Shown: positions 36,230 through 45,639, counted from the first letter of the stretch. The stretch is DNA of 64,000 nt from Clostridium sp. UBA4548 (GCF_002387895.1 NZ_DGLI01000001.1:73705-137704), one strand, 5' to 3'. Notes: a model not told the origin generated them from the sequence alone. Program-made: numbers and translations.

Positions 36230-36775
36230 ATGAATAATAAAGAAAATATAGTAGTGAGATATAATCCAGAATCTGTTCCTAAAATAGAAAGAAGAATCTA
36301 TATAGAAAAATTTACATCAGTAGATTTTGATGAATATTATAAATTGGTTAGTGATGAAAATGTGATGTCTATGATTACAGAAAGAGGGATTCCTTTGGAT
36401 GAAGCAATGAAAAATTATAATTTGCTTTTGAAAAATAATGAATTGCATAAATCCTTTGGTAATTTTAAAGTAATTGAAACCTCAACTAATAATTTTATTG
36501 GTTCTGCTTTGCTAAGAGTTAAAGAAGAGAGTTCTACTGAAGCGGAAATTGGATATATGTTATTGCCTACTTACTGGGGTAAGGGAATCGGTGGCGAAAT
36601 TGCTAGATTGTTAATTGATAAAGCAAAATATGAAACTCAAATTAATAAGATTACTGCAATTATTGATCCTAATAATACTGCTTCTAGAAAAATCTTAATT
36701 AACAATGGATTTACTTCAGAAAAGGTATGTGAAATGGATGGATTACCTGGAGAAATATTAAGTAGGACACTTTAG
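36230..36775 (+). CDS. GNAT-family N-acetyltransferase (RimJ/L type), 181 aa
   Basis: Acetyl-CoA-binding GNAT fold: IEKFTSVDFDEYYKLVSD at the start, beta-4 EIGYMLLPTYWGKGIGGE containing the pyrophosphate loop (WGKGIG), and PNNTASRKILINNGF near the end. Similar to ribosomal-protein or small-molecule acetyltransferases of the Acetyltransf_3 group; substrate unknown. Start at ATG 36230 with GAGGAGACAATTTAT; the open frame back to 36173 passes through a terminator. Confidence 0.88.
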   Translation: MNNKENIVVRYNPESVPKIERRIYIEKFTSVDFDEYYKLVSDENVMSMITERGIPLDEAMKNYNLLLKNNELHKSFGNFKVIETSTNNFIGSALLRVKEESSTEAEIGYMLLPTYWGKGIGGEIARLLIDKAKYETQINKITAIIDPNNTASRKILINNGFTSEKVCEMDGLPGEILSRTL

Positions 36776-36845
36776 AAATTACTTACCTCACTGAGGAAAG
36801 TGTTTGGCTGAAGGGTTAATTATGATTTGAAAACTTAGAACATAA

Positions 36846-36923
36846 AGTAATTTAGACGGAGTTTTATTAGTAGCAGAAAAACTAAAGATAGCCTTTGGGA
36901 GTAAGCCACTAATGGAAATATAA
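36846..36923 (+). pseudogene. duplicated 3' end of the HIT gene
   Basis: The plus strand reads SNLDGVLLVAEKLKIAFGS, against SNLEEVLLVTEKLKVAFSN at the end of the HIT protein (35267-35758); DNA similarity covers about 60 bases. Remnant of a duplicated HIT gene. The rest of 36776-37063 is gene-free. Confidence 0.65.
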
Positions 36924-36967
36924 TTTCTTATTTAAAGACTACAATTAAAAATGAAATACTTTATTGA

Positions 36968-37012
36968 AATACTGTATTATTCAGAAGTGAATTTTACAGT
37001 ATTTTTTATATT
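36968..37012 (+). terminator. terminator, second copy of the 5420 hairpin
   Basis: AATACTGTA / TACAGTATT then TTTTT, with the shared loop core TTATTCAGA and GAATTT. The stem differs from 5420-5457 by paired changes. Confidence 0.7.
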
Positions 37013-37063
37013 TTAGTTCAAAAACTGCCCATAAAAAAATCTTTGAATATTTTTATTAAAGGT

Positions 37064-37091
37064 TGTAACAAAATGCTATTATGATAGTCTT
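37064..37091 (+). promoter_or_regulatory. candidate ECF-sigma promoter
   Basis: TGTAAC (37064-37069), 17 bases, GTCTT (37087-37091). The position leaves a ~20-base leader before the GTG start at 37114. Form matches ECF -35 (TGTAAC) and GTC-type -10 elements; probably autoregulation by the gene it precedes. Confidence 0.55.
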
Positions 37092-37113
37092 ATATATGAA
37101 AGGCGGTGAAATT

Positions 37114-37590
37114 GTGACGGAATTTGAAGAAATATACTCCAGATATTTTAAGGATGTATATAGATATGTATTGTGTCTTTCAAAAAATGAAAGTATTGCA
37201 GAAGAAATAACTCAAGAAACATTTTTCAAAGCGTTAAAAAGCTTTGATAGTTTCAAGGGGGATTGTAAAATTAGTGTTTGGCTTTGTCAAATTGCTAAAA
37301 ACTCATATTTTTCATATTTAAAGAAAGAAAAAGGTAGTTGTGAAAGTGTTGAGGATTTAGATCAGGTTTTTGATACTGATCTTGAAAAAATATTTATTGG
37401 CGATGAAAGTGCATTTGAAATTCATAAATTAATCCATAATTTAGAAGAACCATATAAAGAAGTGTTTACTTTGCGTTTTCTTGGAGATTTATCATTTTTA
37501 AAAATAGCTGAATTATTTGGGAAAACAGAGAGCTGGGCAAGAGTCACTTATCATCGTGCAAGAACAAAATTAAAGGAGAGGTTGATATGA
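37114..37590 (+). CDS. ECF-type RNA polymerase sigma factor, 158 aa
   Basis: Region 2 (FEEIYSRYFKDVYRYVLCLS, ITQETFFKALKSFDSFKGD, WLCQIAKNSYFSYLKKEK) and region 4 (LEEPYKEVFTLRFLGDLSFL, WARVTYHRARTKLKERL). Start at GTG 37114 with GGCGGTGA; the ATG at 37081 lies within the predicted promoter. It overlaps the anti-sigma gene by 4 bases (ATGA), so the two products are made in balance. Belongs with SigW/SigM-type stress sigma factors; signal unknown. Confidence 0.9.
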   Translation: MTEFEEIYSRYFKDVYRYVLCLSKNESIAEEITQETFFKALKSFDSFKGDCKISVWLCQIAKNSYFSYLKKEKGSCESVEDLDQVFDTDLEKIFIGDESAFEIHKLIHNLEEPYKEVFTLRFLGDLSFLKIAELFGKTESWARVTYHRARTKLKERLI

Positions 37591-38024
37591 AGTTATCATG
37601 TGAGGTCATTAAAGATTTATTACCATTGTATTACGATAAAGTTTGCAGTAAAGAAAGCTCTTCCTTGATAGAAGAACATTTAGCTGAATGTCCACAATGC
37701 GTGGATGAATTTGAAAAGCTTAAAATAAATTTAGAGAATCCAACTATTTCAGATGTGGAGGTAAAATTAATGAAGAATATTTCAACAAAATGGGAAAAGG
37801 ATAAGAGGTCATCATTTGCAAAAGGTTCCATGTTGGTGTCAGCATTGGCAGCTATAGTTTGTTTTGTTTCCTTTAATATTATCGGTTCAGAAGTTTTACC
37901 AGATGGTACATTAGTTGAACCCTTCGCATTAATACCTATTGGATATATATTTCTTCTCATGTTTATTATTTCATCGATATGGAACTTTGTAATTTCAAAG
38001 AAGCACAAGATTCACACTAAGTAA
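37587..38024 (+). CDS. zinc-finger anti-sigma factor, 145 aa
   Basis: N-terminal anti-sigma domain with the ZAS motif: CEVIKDLLPLYYDKVC and HLAECPQC (His-x3-Cys-x2-Cys), followed by two membrane segments (about 82-102 and 112-133) and a short basic tail. It would hold the upstream sigma factor at the membrane and may be redox-responsive through its zinc site. ATGA overlap with the sigma gene. Ends in a terminator at 38084. Confidence 0.9.
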   Translation: MKLSCEVIKDLLPLYYDKVCSKESSSLIEEHLAECPQCVDEFEKLKINLENPTISDVEVKLMKNISTKWEKDKRSSFAKGSMLVSALAAIVCFVSFNIIGSEVLPDGTLVEPFALIPIGYIFLLMFIISSIWNFVISKKHKIHTK

Positions 38025-38083
38025 AACAATATATCCTGTATTTATAATTACCATATAGCGTTCTTATGTAATGAATTATATGC

Positions 38084-38120
38084 AAAACCTATGCTAAATC
38101 AAAATTATAGCATAGGTTTT
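38084..38120 (+). terminator. terminator of the sigma/anti-sigma operon
   Basis: Perfect 12-bp stem AAAACCTATGCT / AGCATAGGTTTT then T. A 64-codon frame crossing it is spurious. Confidence 0.75.
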
Positions 38121-38261
38121 TGGATTTCATATAAACATTACTTTATTACAAGCATCCACTTACTGTTAAATATATCAGAATCCATGAAGACCTACAAAAG
38201 CTATTTTATGCCTGTATATTATAAAGGTGATGGCATTATTAAAAAAGATAACCTTCTTGTT

Positions 38262-40271
38262 CTATGTTGTTTTAAACTTACTTAATTCCTCATTTAAGGT
38301 CTCTGATAAGTTTTGAAGTCCCATAACATAGTTATTAAATTCTTCCATGGTAGCGTTTATTTCTTCAGTTGATGCTGATACTTCTTCTGAAGAAGCAGCT
38401 GTTTCTTCTGCCACAGAGGAGATATTTTGAATTTGACTTACGACTTCTTCTTTTTCAGTGTTAATATTTAAAACTTTTTCTTTTATGTTTTCAACTTTTT
38501 CAATTAACTTGCTTATAGAACCATAAATATCATTGAAGATTACATTTGTGTCTTCCACTGTTTTATCCTGTTCTATAACAATATTTTGAGCTAGTCCCAT
38601 AGCTTCTACTGCTATGCTTGACTTATTTTGAATTGCTTCAACAATTCTCTTTATTTCTTCTGTAGAGTTCCTTGATTGCTCTGCTAGCTTTCTTATTTCA
38701 TCAGCAACTATAGCAAAGCCTCTACCAGCTTCTCCTGCTCTTGCAGCCTCAATAGAAGCATTAAGAGATAATAGGTTTGTCTGTTCAGTTATTTGTGTAA
38801 TAGTTTGTGAAATTTTACTAATCTCTTCAGTACTTTTGCTCATATCTTCAACTATTTCAGCCACAGACTGAGTTGTTTCTTTAGTTTCTTCAGATTTATC
38901 CATAAGTAGTTTAACCATTTTTAAACCCTTATTGCTTAAATCTTTAGTATTTAAAGATACTTCATCTATTTCCTTAGTTGAGGTTTCAATGCTACCTATT
39001 CCATCCACTAACTTGTCCATTTCATCCGATGCATCCTGTGTACTTGAAGCCTGCTGAACTGCTCCATTAGATATTTCCTCAATTGCTCTTGATACTTCTG
39101 ACACAGAGGCCGTAGTTTCTTCTGTCATTGCAGATAAATTAGTTGCAGTATCTACAACTGTTTGTGAGGATTTTTCAACATTCCTTAAGATTTGTGATAT
39201 GTTTTCTATCATAACATTAAAGTTTTTTGCTAAAACCCCAATTTCATCCTTTGACTTAACTTGAACGAGTTCTGTTAAATCTCCTTTGGAAGCTTTAGTC
39301 ATAACATCTTTTATCTTATTTAAGTTTACAGTTATTGATTTGGTTATTAAAATTGATATCCCCACTGCTATAACAGCAGTAATAATTAGTACTGTTATAA
39401 GAGTTACTAAGATAGACTTTGTATCCTTATTTAACTCATGTTCATCCATAGTTCCAAGCACAGTCCATCCTGTAACAGGACTATTTGTATATACAGCAAA
39501 CTTAACTTCTCCACCATCTTCATAGGTACTAAAACCTTCTTTTTTTTCCGATATGGTCTTCCAAATTGGAAGCTTAGAAAAGGCATCAGTACCAATTAAT
39601 TTTTCGTCGTGATGAGTTAGAATTAACCCGTTTTTATCAAGAAGCACCGCATAGCCTTCATCTCCAACCTTTATTTCTGCTGTGCTTTTTGCCAGTGTAG
39701 TGAAATTTATATCCATAGCAACTACACCAATTATTTGACCATCCTTTTCTACTGCTTTTGAGATGGATACTGTAGTTTTACCAGTGGTTGCATCTGTATA
39801 AGGGTCGCTAAACACAACTTCCCCCTTATTCTCAGCAGCCTCTTTATACCAAGGCCTTGAAGTTGGATCATAGTCAGATCCCATATCATCAGCGGGATAT
39901 AAATAAAAATTTTTCCCAACTGTCCCCATATATACTGATTCTATATTTGGATTTGTCTCTTGCATACCTTTAATACTATCCATAAGATATGGCGAAAATT
40001 CAGGATTACTATGTATATTAATAAAATTATAGTTATTTGCAAGCATGCTCACATTATTACCCATGGATATCAGTTCTTTATCAATTCCCCTATTTGCTTC
40101 TTTTAATAATTGCGCACTTGAACTCTCTAATTTTTCAACTATTATTGACTTGGAATTAAAGTAAGCTACTGCTCCAAGAATAATAAGCGGAATAATACAA
40201 ATGCTTAATAAACTTACTAGTAACTTAGTTTTGATACTTTTAAAATTAAATCCTACCTTTATTTTGCTCAT
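38262..40271 (-). CDS. methyl-accepting chemotaxis protein with dCache sensor, 669 aa
   Basis: Membrane segment 1 (about 16-36), extracytoplasmic double-Cache sensor (about 37-285), membrane segment 2 (about 288-310), HAMP (about 311-365) and a signalling coiled coil whose tip is [20 protein letters not shown]. The sensor contains [12 protein letters not shown] and DPYTDATTG, the Y-x4-R-x-W-Y...Y-x-D set linked to amino-acid binding in dCache_1 receptors, so an amino-acid ligand is plausible. No C-terminal CheR/CheB pentapeptide. ATG 40271 with GGGGAGG. Confidence 0.93.
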   Translation of the reverse strand: MSKIKVGFNFKSIKTKLLVSLLSICIIPLIILGAVAYFNSKSIIVEKLESSSAQLLKEANRGIDKELISMGNNVSMLANNYNFINIHSNPEFSPYLMDSIKGMQETNPNIESVYMGTVGKNFYLYPADDMGSDYDPTSRPWYKEAAENKGEVVFSDPYTDATTGKTTVSISKAVEKDGQIIGVVAMDINFTTLAKSTAEIKVGDEGYAVLLDKNGLILTHHDEKLIGTDAFSKLPIWKTISEKKEGFSTYEDGGEVKFAVYTNSPVTGWTVLGTMDEHELNKDTKSILVTLITVLIITAVIAVGISILITKSITVNLNKIKDVMTKASKGDLTELVQVKSKDEIGVLAKNFNVMIENISQILRNVEKSSQTVVDTATNLSAMTEETTASVSEVSRAIEEISNGAVQQASSTQDASDEMDKLVDGIGSIETSTKEIDEVSLNTKDLSNKGLKMVKLLMDKSEETKETTQSVAEIVEDMSKSTEEISKISQTITQITEQTNLLSLNASIEAARAGEAGRGFAIVADEIRKLAEQSRNSTEEIKRIVEAIQNKSSIAVEAMGLAQNIVIEQDKTVEDTNVIFNDIYGSISKLIEKVENIKEKVLNINTEKEEVVSQIQNISSVAEETAASSEEVSASTEEINATMEEFNNYVMGLQNLSETLNEELSKFKTT

Positions 40272-40471
40272 ATAAAATTATACCTCCCCTTTGATTTATT
40301 ATTTAATAATTTTTAATTAAATTCAAAATTATTAAAAATCACTTATTAATTATACCTTTATTTATATCTTCGTTACTATTTTCTTTAACTTTATACTATA
40401 TCCATTTAAATTCGACATGTTTTTGATAATCTTTCATCATATTTCGACATTTACCTATGAATTATATTTTA
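40272..40471. other. AT-rich upstream region of the chemoreceptor gene
   Basis: No clear promoter or gene. Continues into a tandem repeat at 40472 and another gene-free stretch to 40733. Confidence 0.35.
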
Positions 40472-40507
40472 TTTATGTTATTTATGTTATTTATGTTATT
40501 TATGTTA
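40472..40507. repeat. 9-bp tandem repeat, four copies
   Basis: TTTATGTTA repeated four times exactly, in the spacer between the chemoreceptor and DUF401 permease genes. Prone to slippage. Confidence 0.85.
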
Positions 40508-40733
40508 TTTTAATCTCACATTTTTATCCATAATAATTTTATTTTGGATTTAGATCATCAGTTTCCTATCATTTTATTTTACCCTTTTAAGTTTAATTCT
40601 GTTTTTTCATCAAATTAGAAACTTATTCTTTTGCTGATTATCACATTACCCTGCTTTAGTTATACATTAATTCCTTTCCTATGGCGGAAATATAAACTTT
40701 AAAGAAACTTACCTAAGTGATTCTTATAAAAAA

Positions 40734-40762
40734 AGGTTATCCTAACAAATTTAGGATAACCT
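40734..40762 (-). terminator. terminator downstream of the DUF401 gene
   Basis: Perfect 12-bp stem AGGTTATCCTAA / TTAGGATAACCT; minus-strand side ends TTTTTTT. Confidence 0.75.
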
Positions 40763-40871
40763 GATAAATTATATAATCTAATGCCTTTCACTTTAAGCTT
40801 TCCTTCTACTTTAACAAGAAGTTCACTAGATAACGGTATTATTAGATAATTTTGTTAAGAAAGTTCATTTA

Positions 40872-40943
40872 CTAATAGTTTTTTCCTAGGTCTATATGCA
40901 ATCCAGAAGGTGTAGAGACTCTCGTTAACTTACCTCCTTTCAT
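40872..40943 (-). pseudogene. possible start of a lost gene in the DUF401 operon
   Basis: Six bases after the permease stop the minus strand carries AAGGAGGT and, 6 bases further, ACG where a start codon is expected, followed by RVSTPSGLHIDLGKNY and a stop. It looks like a ribosome site and first codons of a decayed downstream gene (ATG changed to ACG). Family not recognised. Confidence 0.3.
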
Positions 40944-40949
40944 AAAAAT

Positions 40950-42155
40950 TTATAGAACTAGATATAATAAGTAGCTATAAAGAGAACTGATTACAATGAA
41001 GGTCAGTAATATGGGTATAGTCTTTTTTATTAAATCTATGAATGAAGTGCCATAATGCTCTACTACTATTGCTAAACAAATGTGAGTCGGTGAAATCTGC
41101 ATAGCAATATAGGTTGTACACATGATTATTATCATTAAGGCTAGTCCACCATTTGGGATAGTAGCATATGCTAAAGGTACAGCAATAGCTATCATACCTT
41201 GGCCACCTGCCACTAAAGTGCCAAAGAAAAATAAAAGCATAAAAATAATCACTGGTGGAATTGGTAGTGCTGAAAAGTATCCAGGTAATCTTTGAATAAC
41301 TCCTGTAAATGTCAAAATTTCTTTAAACATCATAATTACAATAGTAGTTAATATTAGTTTGCCTTCTATTGCCGATTGAAACATTGGTTTTATCTCTTCA
41401 AAGCTAAATTTGTTTAGAAGAAACGAAAGTATTATAATAGGTACAACTGCATAATGAACAGGTGTTTTAAACACTAAGATAATTGCAATGGTGAATACAA
41501 TTGGCCATAAGCTAATTATTAGATTTTTCACATCTTCACCTTTGTTAGTTGATTCTTTCAGCTCAATATCTTTGAGAATTTTTTTAACATACATAAAGTA
41601 CCCTAATAAAAATAATACAACCACCATGGGTAGCATTGCTATTACGAAAGCTGTCATATCTACCCCCGAAAGATTTAATGCTAATAATATGGTTGAATAG
41701 GTGGGTAAAAAGGCTTCTGAAATATGCCTAAAATAGCTAGTAATAAAAGTCTTCTCCTCCTTGCTTATATAGTCTCCACCTGCATTGTCAACTATAGGAG
41801 AAGCTATTAGAACTGCACCAGCAGATGGTAATAAGCCAATTATAAATGGAGCAACCATGGCATTTACTCGTCTGTTGTTAAATAAATTGCTTAAGGATTT
41901 TTCTGCTAGTATTAAATGATCTCTTTTTTCCATCATTCTTTGAAGAAAGGTAATTGTATAAAAGGCTAAAACCAGATTAATTGTATCTAAACTAAAAGCT
42001 CCATGTTTCATAAGTTTAAAAGATTCTAAAGGATTTATTCCATATAAGAAAATTGTACCTAATATACCAGCGAATATTGATATGTATAGAGGCTTTTTTA
42101 GCTTTATTACTATAACTATACAAGAAAATATTAATATTAGTTTGATAATGTCCAC
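40950..42155 (-). CDS. DUF401-family permease, 401 aa
   Basis: Ten or so membrane segments of the DUF401/GntP-like ion-transporter group: GLLPSAGAVLIASPIVD, SYFRHISEAFLPTYS, VAGGQGMIAIAVPL and MQISPTHICLAIVVE are the family hot spots. Probably imports an organic anion; substrate unknown. GTG 42155 with GGGGGA 6 bases upstream. A partly lost gene and a terminator follow. Confidence 0.88.
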   Translation of the reverse strand: MDIIKLILIFSCIVIVIKLKKPLYISIFAGILGTIFLYGINPLESFKLMKHGAFSLDTINLVLAFYTITFLQRMMEKRDHLILAEKSLSNLFNNRRVNAMVAPFIIGLLPSAGAVLIASPIVDNAGGDYISKEEKTFITSYFRHISEAFLPTYSTILLALNLSGVDMTAFVIAMLPMVVVLFLLGYFMYVKKILKDIELKESTNKGEDVKNLIISLWPIVFTIAIILVFKTPVHYAVVPIIILSFLLNKFSFEEIKPMFQSAIEGKLILTTIVIMMFKEILTFTGVIQRLPGYFSALPIPPVIIFMLLFFFGTLVAGGQGMIAIAVPLAYATIPNGGLALMIIIMCTTYIAMQISPTHICLAIVVEHYGTSFIDLIKKTIPILLTFIVISSLYSYLLYLVL

Positions 42156-42331
42156 AGTAGTCCCCCTTCAATTTTCTAAAATCATTATGGAGTTGTATTT
42201 TTAACTTAGCTACTAACTCTTTTATCCACAGAATACCATTAGTATTTTATCTATTTAAAAGATGATATTTATGTTATTTTATTACCTTTTCCAAAACTTC
42301 AAAATGTATTATAAAACTATTGTGGGCATTC

Positions 42332-42712
42332 TTATTCATTGTTATAATCACACTTCTGACATTGAGCCATTATATGATCACTTCCACTCTTATGATAAGC
42401 TCCAGACCATTTACAAATACTTTGTAAAATTGGCACAACAGATTTCCCTTTCTCCGTTAATGAATACTCAACCTTAGGAGGAATTTCATCATATTGTTCC
42501 CTTCTTACTATGTTATCTGAAATTAACTTCTTTAAAGTGGCGGCTAATACTGCATCTGTTATATCTGTCATTTCATTGCGAATTTCACTATAACGTAAGA
42601 TATGCTTTTCAGCCAGCACACATATAATGCGTGAATTCCACTTGCCACCAAAGATGTCCAACCCATACTCTAAAGGGCATCTAATTTCTTTTTCCAACTT
42701 TGGTTTATACAT
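42332..42712 (-). CDS. HxlR-family regulator, 126 aa
   Basis: Winged helix of the HxlR type: CPLEYGLDIFGGKWNSRIIC opens the domain and LAATLKKLISDNIVRREQYD the recognition part; the tail has Cys residues (AQCQKCDY) that could sense redox state or metal. Start at ATG 42712 with GGAGG 8 bases upstream; the longer TTG frame covers that site. Divergent from the small gene at 42891, its likely target. Confidence 0.9.
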   Translation of the reverse strand: MYKPKLEKEIRCPLEYGLDIFGGKWNSRIICVLAEKHILRYSEIRNEMTDITDAVLAATLKKLISDNIVRREQYDEIPPKVEYSLTEKGKSVVPILQSICKWSGAYHKSGSDHIMAQCQKCDYNNE

Positions 42713-42890
42713 ATGCCATTCCTCCAATACTCCTGATACATAAATTATAACCTTTGTTGCTATCTATGAACAAGTTACTATGAAATTTATTAGTTACTCA
42801 TAAATTTGCTCATATCTTTAACCCATGGAGCTTTCTTTATATACTCTAATTACACAATAAATATACCAATATTTAAGGAGGATTTTTTTA

Positions 42891-43181
42891 ATGGAAGTAA
42901 AAGCTTATCTTGAAATCACAATGAAAATTAACAACGAAAAAAGGACTGCTGCAGCAAAGGTTTATTCAGATTATCGCACTCCATTTTTGAAGAGCATCTC
43001 AGGTGCACTTACTAAAGATCTTTTAATTCGCCCTGAGGATGTTCAGGTACTTCATGGATTTGACAGTTTAGAAAATGCAAAATTATATTTAGACAGTGAG
43101 TTATTCAAAAATGATGTTTTTGTAGCTCTCAAGCCCTTATGGGATACTGTTCCTGATGTAAAGATATATAGTGTAGCATAA
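42891..43181 (+). CDS. small ABM-like protein, 96 aa
   Basis: Length and pattern (beta strand VKAYLEITMKIN at the start, helix FDSLENAKLYLDSELFKNDV, last strand DVKIYSV) suggest a dimeric ferredoxin-like fold as in the antibiotic biosynthesis monooxygenase group, but no diagnostic motif is seen. AAGGAGGATTTTTTTA before ATG 42891. It faces the HxlR regulator, which often controls small redox enzymes. Function not assigned. Confidence 0.6.
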   Translation: MEVKAYLEITMKINNEKRTAAAKVYSDYRTPFLKSISGALTKDLLIRPEDVQVLHGFDSLENAKLYLDSELFKNDVFVALKPLWDTVPDVKIYSVA

Positions 43182-43196
43182 TTAAAAATTATATTC

Positions 43197-43228
43197 AAAG
43201 CCGTACAACATCCTATTTGTACGGCTTT
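43197..43228 (+). terminator. terminator after the ABM-like gene
   Basis: Stem AAAGCCGTACAA / TTGTACGGCTTT then TT. Confidence 0.85.
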
Positions 43229-43365
43229 TTAAATATTTTAATTTTACCTATATCTTGTTGATATCTTTTCATATGCTTCATATATAGAGCTAACAGAAGG
43301 TCCTCCCAATTCAAAAAAAACAAATTATAATTCTTGATTTTTTCTAACATCTGTTTTATCTTAAT

Positions 43366-43395
43366 AATATTCTTAAGCTATGTATTAAGAATATT
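43366..43395. promoter_or_regulatory. inverted repeat upstream of the PBP gene
   Basis: AATATTCTTA / TAAGAATATT, 10-bp arms with a 10-base spacer, 60 bases before the PBP start. Possible operator or weak terminator. Confidence 0.35.
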
Positions 43396-43457
43396 TTATT
43401 TATACGATATAATAAAATATAAATACATATAAATTTATATACCGGAGGGTGATTCAT

Positions 43458-45227
43458 TTGAAAAAGGCTCGAAAAATTACATCACAAGGTAAGCTTAGAC
43501 TAATTTCTGTCTTTTGCCTACTCACTCTTATTTTTACTATACTTCTGTCTAGATTATTTTATATAATGATAAATAAATCTAAAACCTATAAAGCTCTGGC
43601 ACAATCACAGTGGACAAATCAAATGAAGATATCGCCTCGAAGGGGTAATATCTTGGATAGAAATGGTAACAAACTTGCAGTAACAGTTGATGAATACAGA
43701 ATAGATCTAGATCTTGTTACCTTAAATCAAACTCTTAAAGATAAGAAAATTACTATAAGTGAATTAGCTTCAACACTCTCAAGCATTTTAGATATGAAAT
43801 CAGAAGATATTAGTGGAATATTTGATAAAAAACTTGATAACGGTGACCCTATTACCTCGGCAATTTTAAAACGAAGTGTAGAAAAATCCCATGCTGATGA
43901 AATTAAGTCCCTTGATTTAAGAGGCATCATAATATCTCCAGAACTTGAAAGATACTACCCCAATAATAATTTATTATCTCAAGTTATAGGTCATACTGAT
44001 TATGATGGGAAGGGTATTACTGGGGTTGAATTTAACTATGGTAAAGAACTTGAGGGCATCTCAGGCCTTAAGGGCTTTGAGGCAGATATTGCTGGAAATC
44101 AACTGCCCTATGATTCTTTTAATGTAAATGCAATTCATGGTGAGGATATTATTCTGACAATTGATCAAAACATACAACTAATGGCTGAAAAAGCTGCTGA
44201 AAAAGCACTTAAGGATAACAAAGCTAAATCAGTTTCTATAACAATAATGGACCCTAACAATGGAGAAGTGCTAGCCATGACAAATAAACCAGATTATAAT
44301 TTAAATTCCCCTTGGGAGGTTGGCACTACTTCAGAGGAAATTCAAAATGCTTGGAAAAACAATGCAATACAAAGTGCCTTTGAACCTGGCTCCATCTTTA
44401 AAGCAATCACTGCTGCAGCCGCATTAGAAAACAACTTAGTTGATGAAAATTATAGATTTACTTGCAATGGAAGTCTTAAAGTTGGAGACAAAACAATATA
44501 TTGCTGGCAAAGAAATGGACATGGTGAAGAAAACCTGATTGATATATTAAAGAATTCCTGTAATGTTGGCTTTATGGAGCTTGGTGAAAAAATAGGTAAA
44601 GAAAAATTGCTAGACTTTGTAAAAAAAATGGGGTTTGGTGTAAAGACAGGCATTGACTTACCTGGTGAATCTACTGGAATTCTTTCGCAAAGTAGTTCTA
44701 TAGGACCTGTGGAACTTGCTACCATGTCTTTCGGACAAGGAGTAGCTGTTACTCAAGTTCAATATTTAGCCGCTTTTAATGCCATTGCAAATGGTGGGAC
44801 CTTGATAACTCCTCATATAATGAAAGATGTTGTACATTATGAAGGCGACACAAAAGTGGTAGATAAGAAATTTGATCAGTCTAATGAAAAAAAGGTTATA
44901 AGCGATAATACCTCCACTAAATTAAGATTTGCCCTTGAAAAGGTTGTAACTGACGGAGTAGGAAAACCTGCTTTTGTTGAAGGGCTTCGTATTGGAGGAA
45001 AGACAGGTACAGCTCAAAAATCCAATTCTTCTACAGGTCAGTATGAGTCCGAAAAATACATAACCTCTTTTTCTGGCATGGCTCCTGTGGATAATCCTAA
45101 AATAACAATGCTAATAACTATAAATGAACCTGATCCTTCAAAATATTATGCTGCACAAACAGCAGCACCTGTTGGTAAAACTTTATTTACTGACATTATG
45201 AATTATTTAAATACTAAGGCCCCATAG
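43458..45227 (+). CDS. class B penicillin-binding protein (SpoVD/PBP2-like), 589 aa
   Basis: Peptidoglycan transpeptidase. N-terminal membrane anchor (about 15-38), PBP dimerisation domain (about 55-225, with RRGNILDRNGNKLAVTVD), and a transpeptidase domain with SIFK (Ser312), SCN (367-369) and KTG (515-517). It has SpoVD-like order but no C-terminal PASTA domain and is isolated from any division cluster, so it is likely an extra paralogue: sporulation-specific or low-affinity. Start at TTG 43458 with GGAGGGTGA; GTG 43449 lies in that site. Confidence 0.9.
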   Translation: MKKARKITSQGKLRLISVFCLLTLIFTILLSRLFYIMINKSKTYKALAQSQWTNQMKISPRRGNILDRNGNKLAVTVDEYRIDLDLVTLNQTLKDKKITISELASTLSSILDMKSEDISGIFDKKLDNGDPITSAILKRSVEKSHADEIKSLDLRGIIISPELERYYPNNNLLSQVIGHTDYDGKGITGVEFNYGKELEGISGLKGFEADIAGNQLPYDSFNVNAIHGEDIILTIDQNIQLMAEKAAEKALKDNKAKSVSITIMDPNNGEVLAMTNKPDYNLNSPWEVGTTSEEIQNAWKNNAIQSAFEPGSIFKAITAAAALENNLVDENYRFTCNGSLKVGDKTIYCWQRNGHGEENLIDILKNSCNVGFMELGEKIGKEKLLDFVKKMGFGVKTGIDLPGESTGILSQSSSIGPVELATMSFGQGVAVTQVQYLAAFNAIANGGTLITPHIMKDVVHYEGDTKVVDKKFDQSNEKKVISDNTSTKLRFALEKVVTDGVGKPAFVEGLRIGGKTGTAQKSNSSTGQYESEKYITSFSGMAPVDNPKITMLITINEPDPSKYYAAQTAAPVGKTLFTDIMNYLNTKAP

Positions 45228-45270
45228 TATATGGAAACCACTTCAACTTCGGAAACCTTCTTAGAACACA

Positions 45271-45302
45271 AAAAGGATTACCATAAACTTGGTAATCCTT
45301 TT
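45271..45302. terminator. bidirectional terminator
   Basis: AAAAGGATTACC / GGTAATCCTTTT between the convergent PBP and NIPAG-3 genes. Confidence 0.85.
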
Positions 45303-45320
45303 ATTATAATTAATTACTTC

Positions 45321-45605
45321 CTACTGAAATTCTACTGACCCGCCTGCTTGTTTAATAGCACTTACTATGCCCGCTAAATTTAAACCATTATTTCCACCTA
45401 ATAAAGGAATTCTTACTATTAGACATATTCCACCTGGAGATGTTACTTCTAAAAGATTTAATAAATTAATTGTAGTTCCAGCCGGAATATTAATTCTTAA
45501 TACTGTCCCTGGCAATTGTGGGCAATCATTTTGTGGATGTTTATCTTCATGATTATTATTACAATTCTTATTATAAGTGTTAGGAGTTATATAATCCTCA
45601 AACAT
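45321..45605 (-). CDS. small 'NIPAG' paralogue 3, 94 aa
   Basis: Third member of the family at 16663 and 17256, most like copy 1: QLPGTVLRINIPAGTTIN, LLNLLEVTSPGGICL, RIPLL, then AGIVSAIKQAGGSVEF. The polar N-terminal segment is the longest (YNKNCNNNHEDKHPQND) and carries Cys and His. ATG 45605 with GAGGTGA. It is 28 kb from the tandem pair but keeps the same upstream block, supporting common control. Confidence 0.75.
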   Translation of the reverse strand: MFEDYITPNTYNKNCNNNHEDKHPQNDCPQLPGTVLRINIPAGTTINLLNLLEVTSPGGICLIVRIPLLGGNNGLNLAGIVSAIKQAGGSVEFQ

Positions 45606-45639
45606 TTAAATCACCTCGTATTATTTTCTGTACTATATC

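Noticed and set aside
38091..38285. 64-codon plus-strand frame after the anti-sigma gene
   Set aside because: Starts inside a terminator stem and has no ribosome site.
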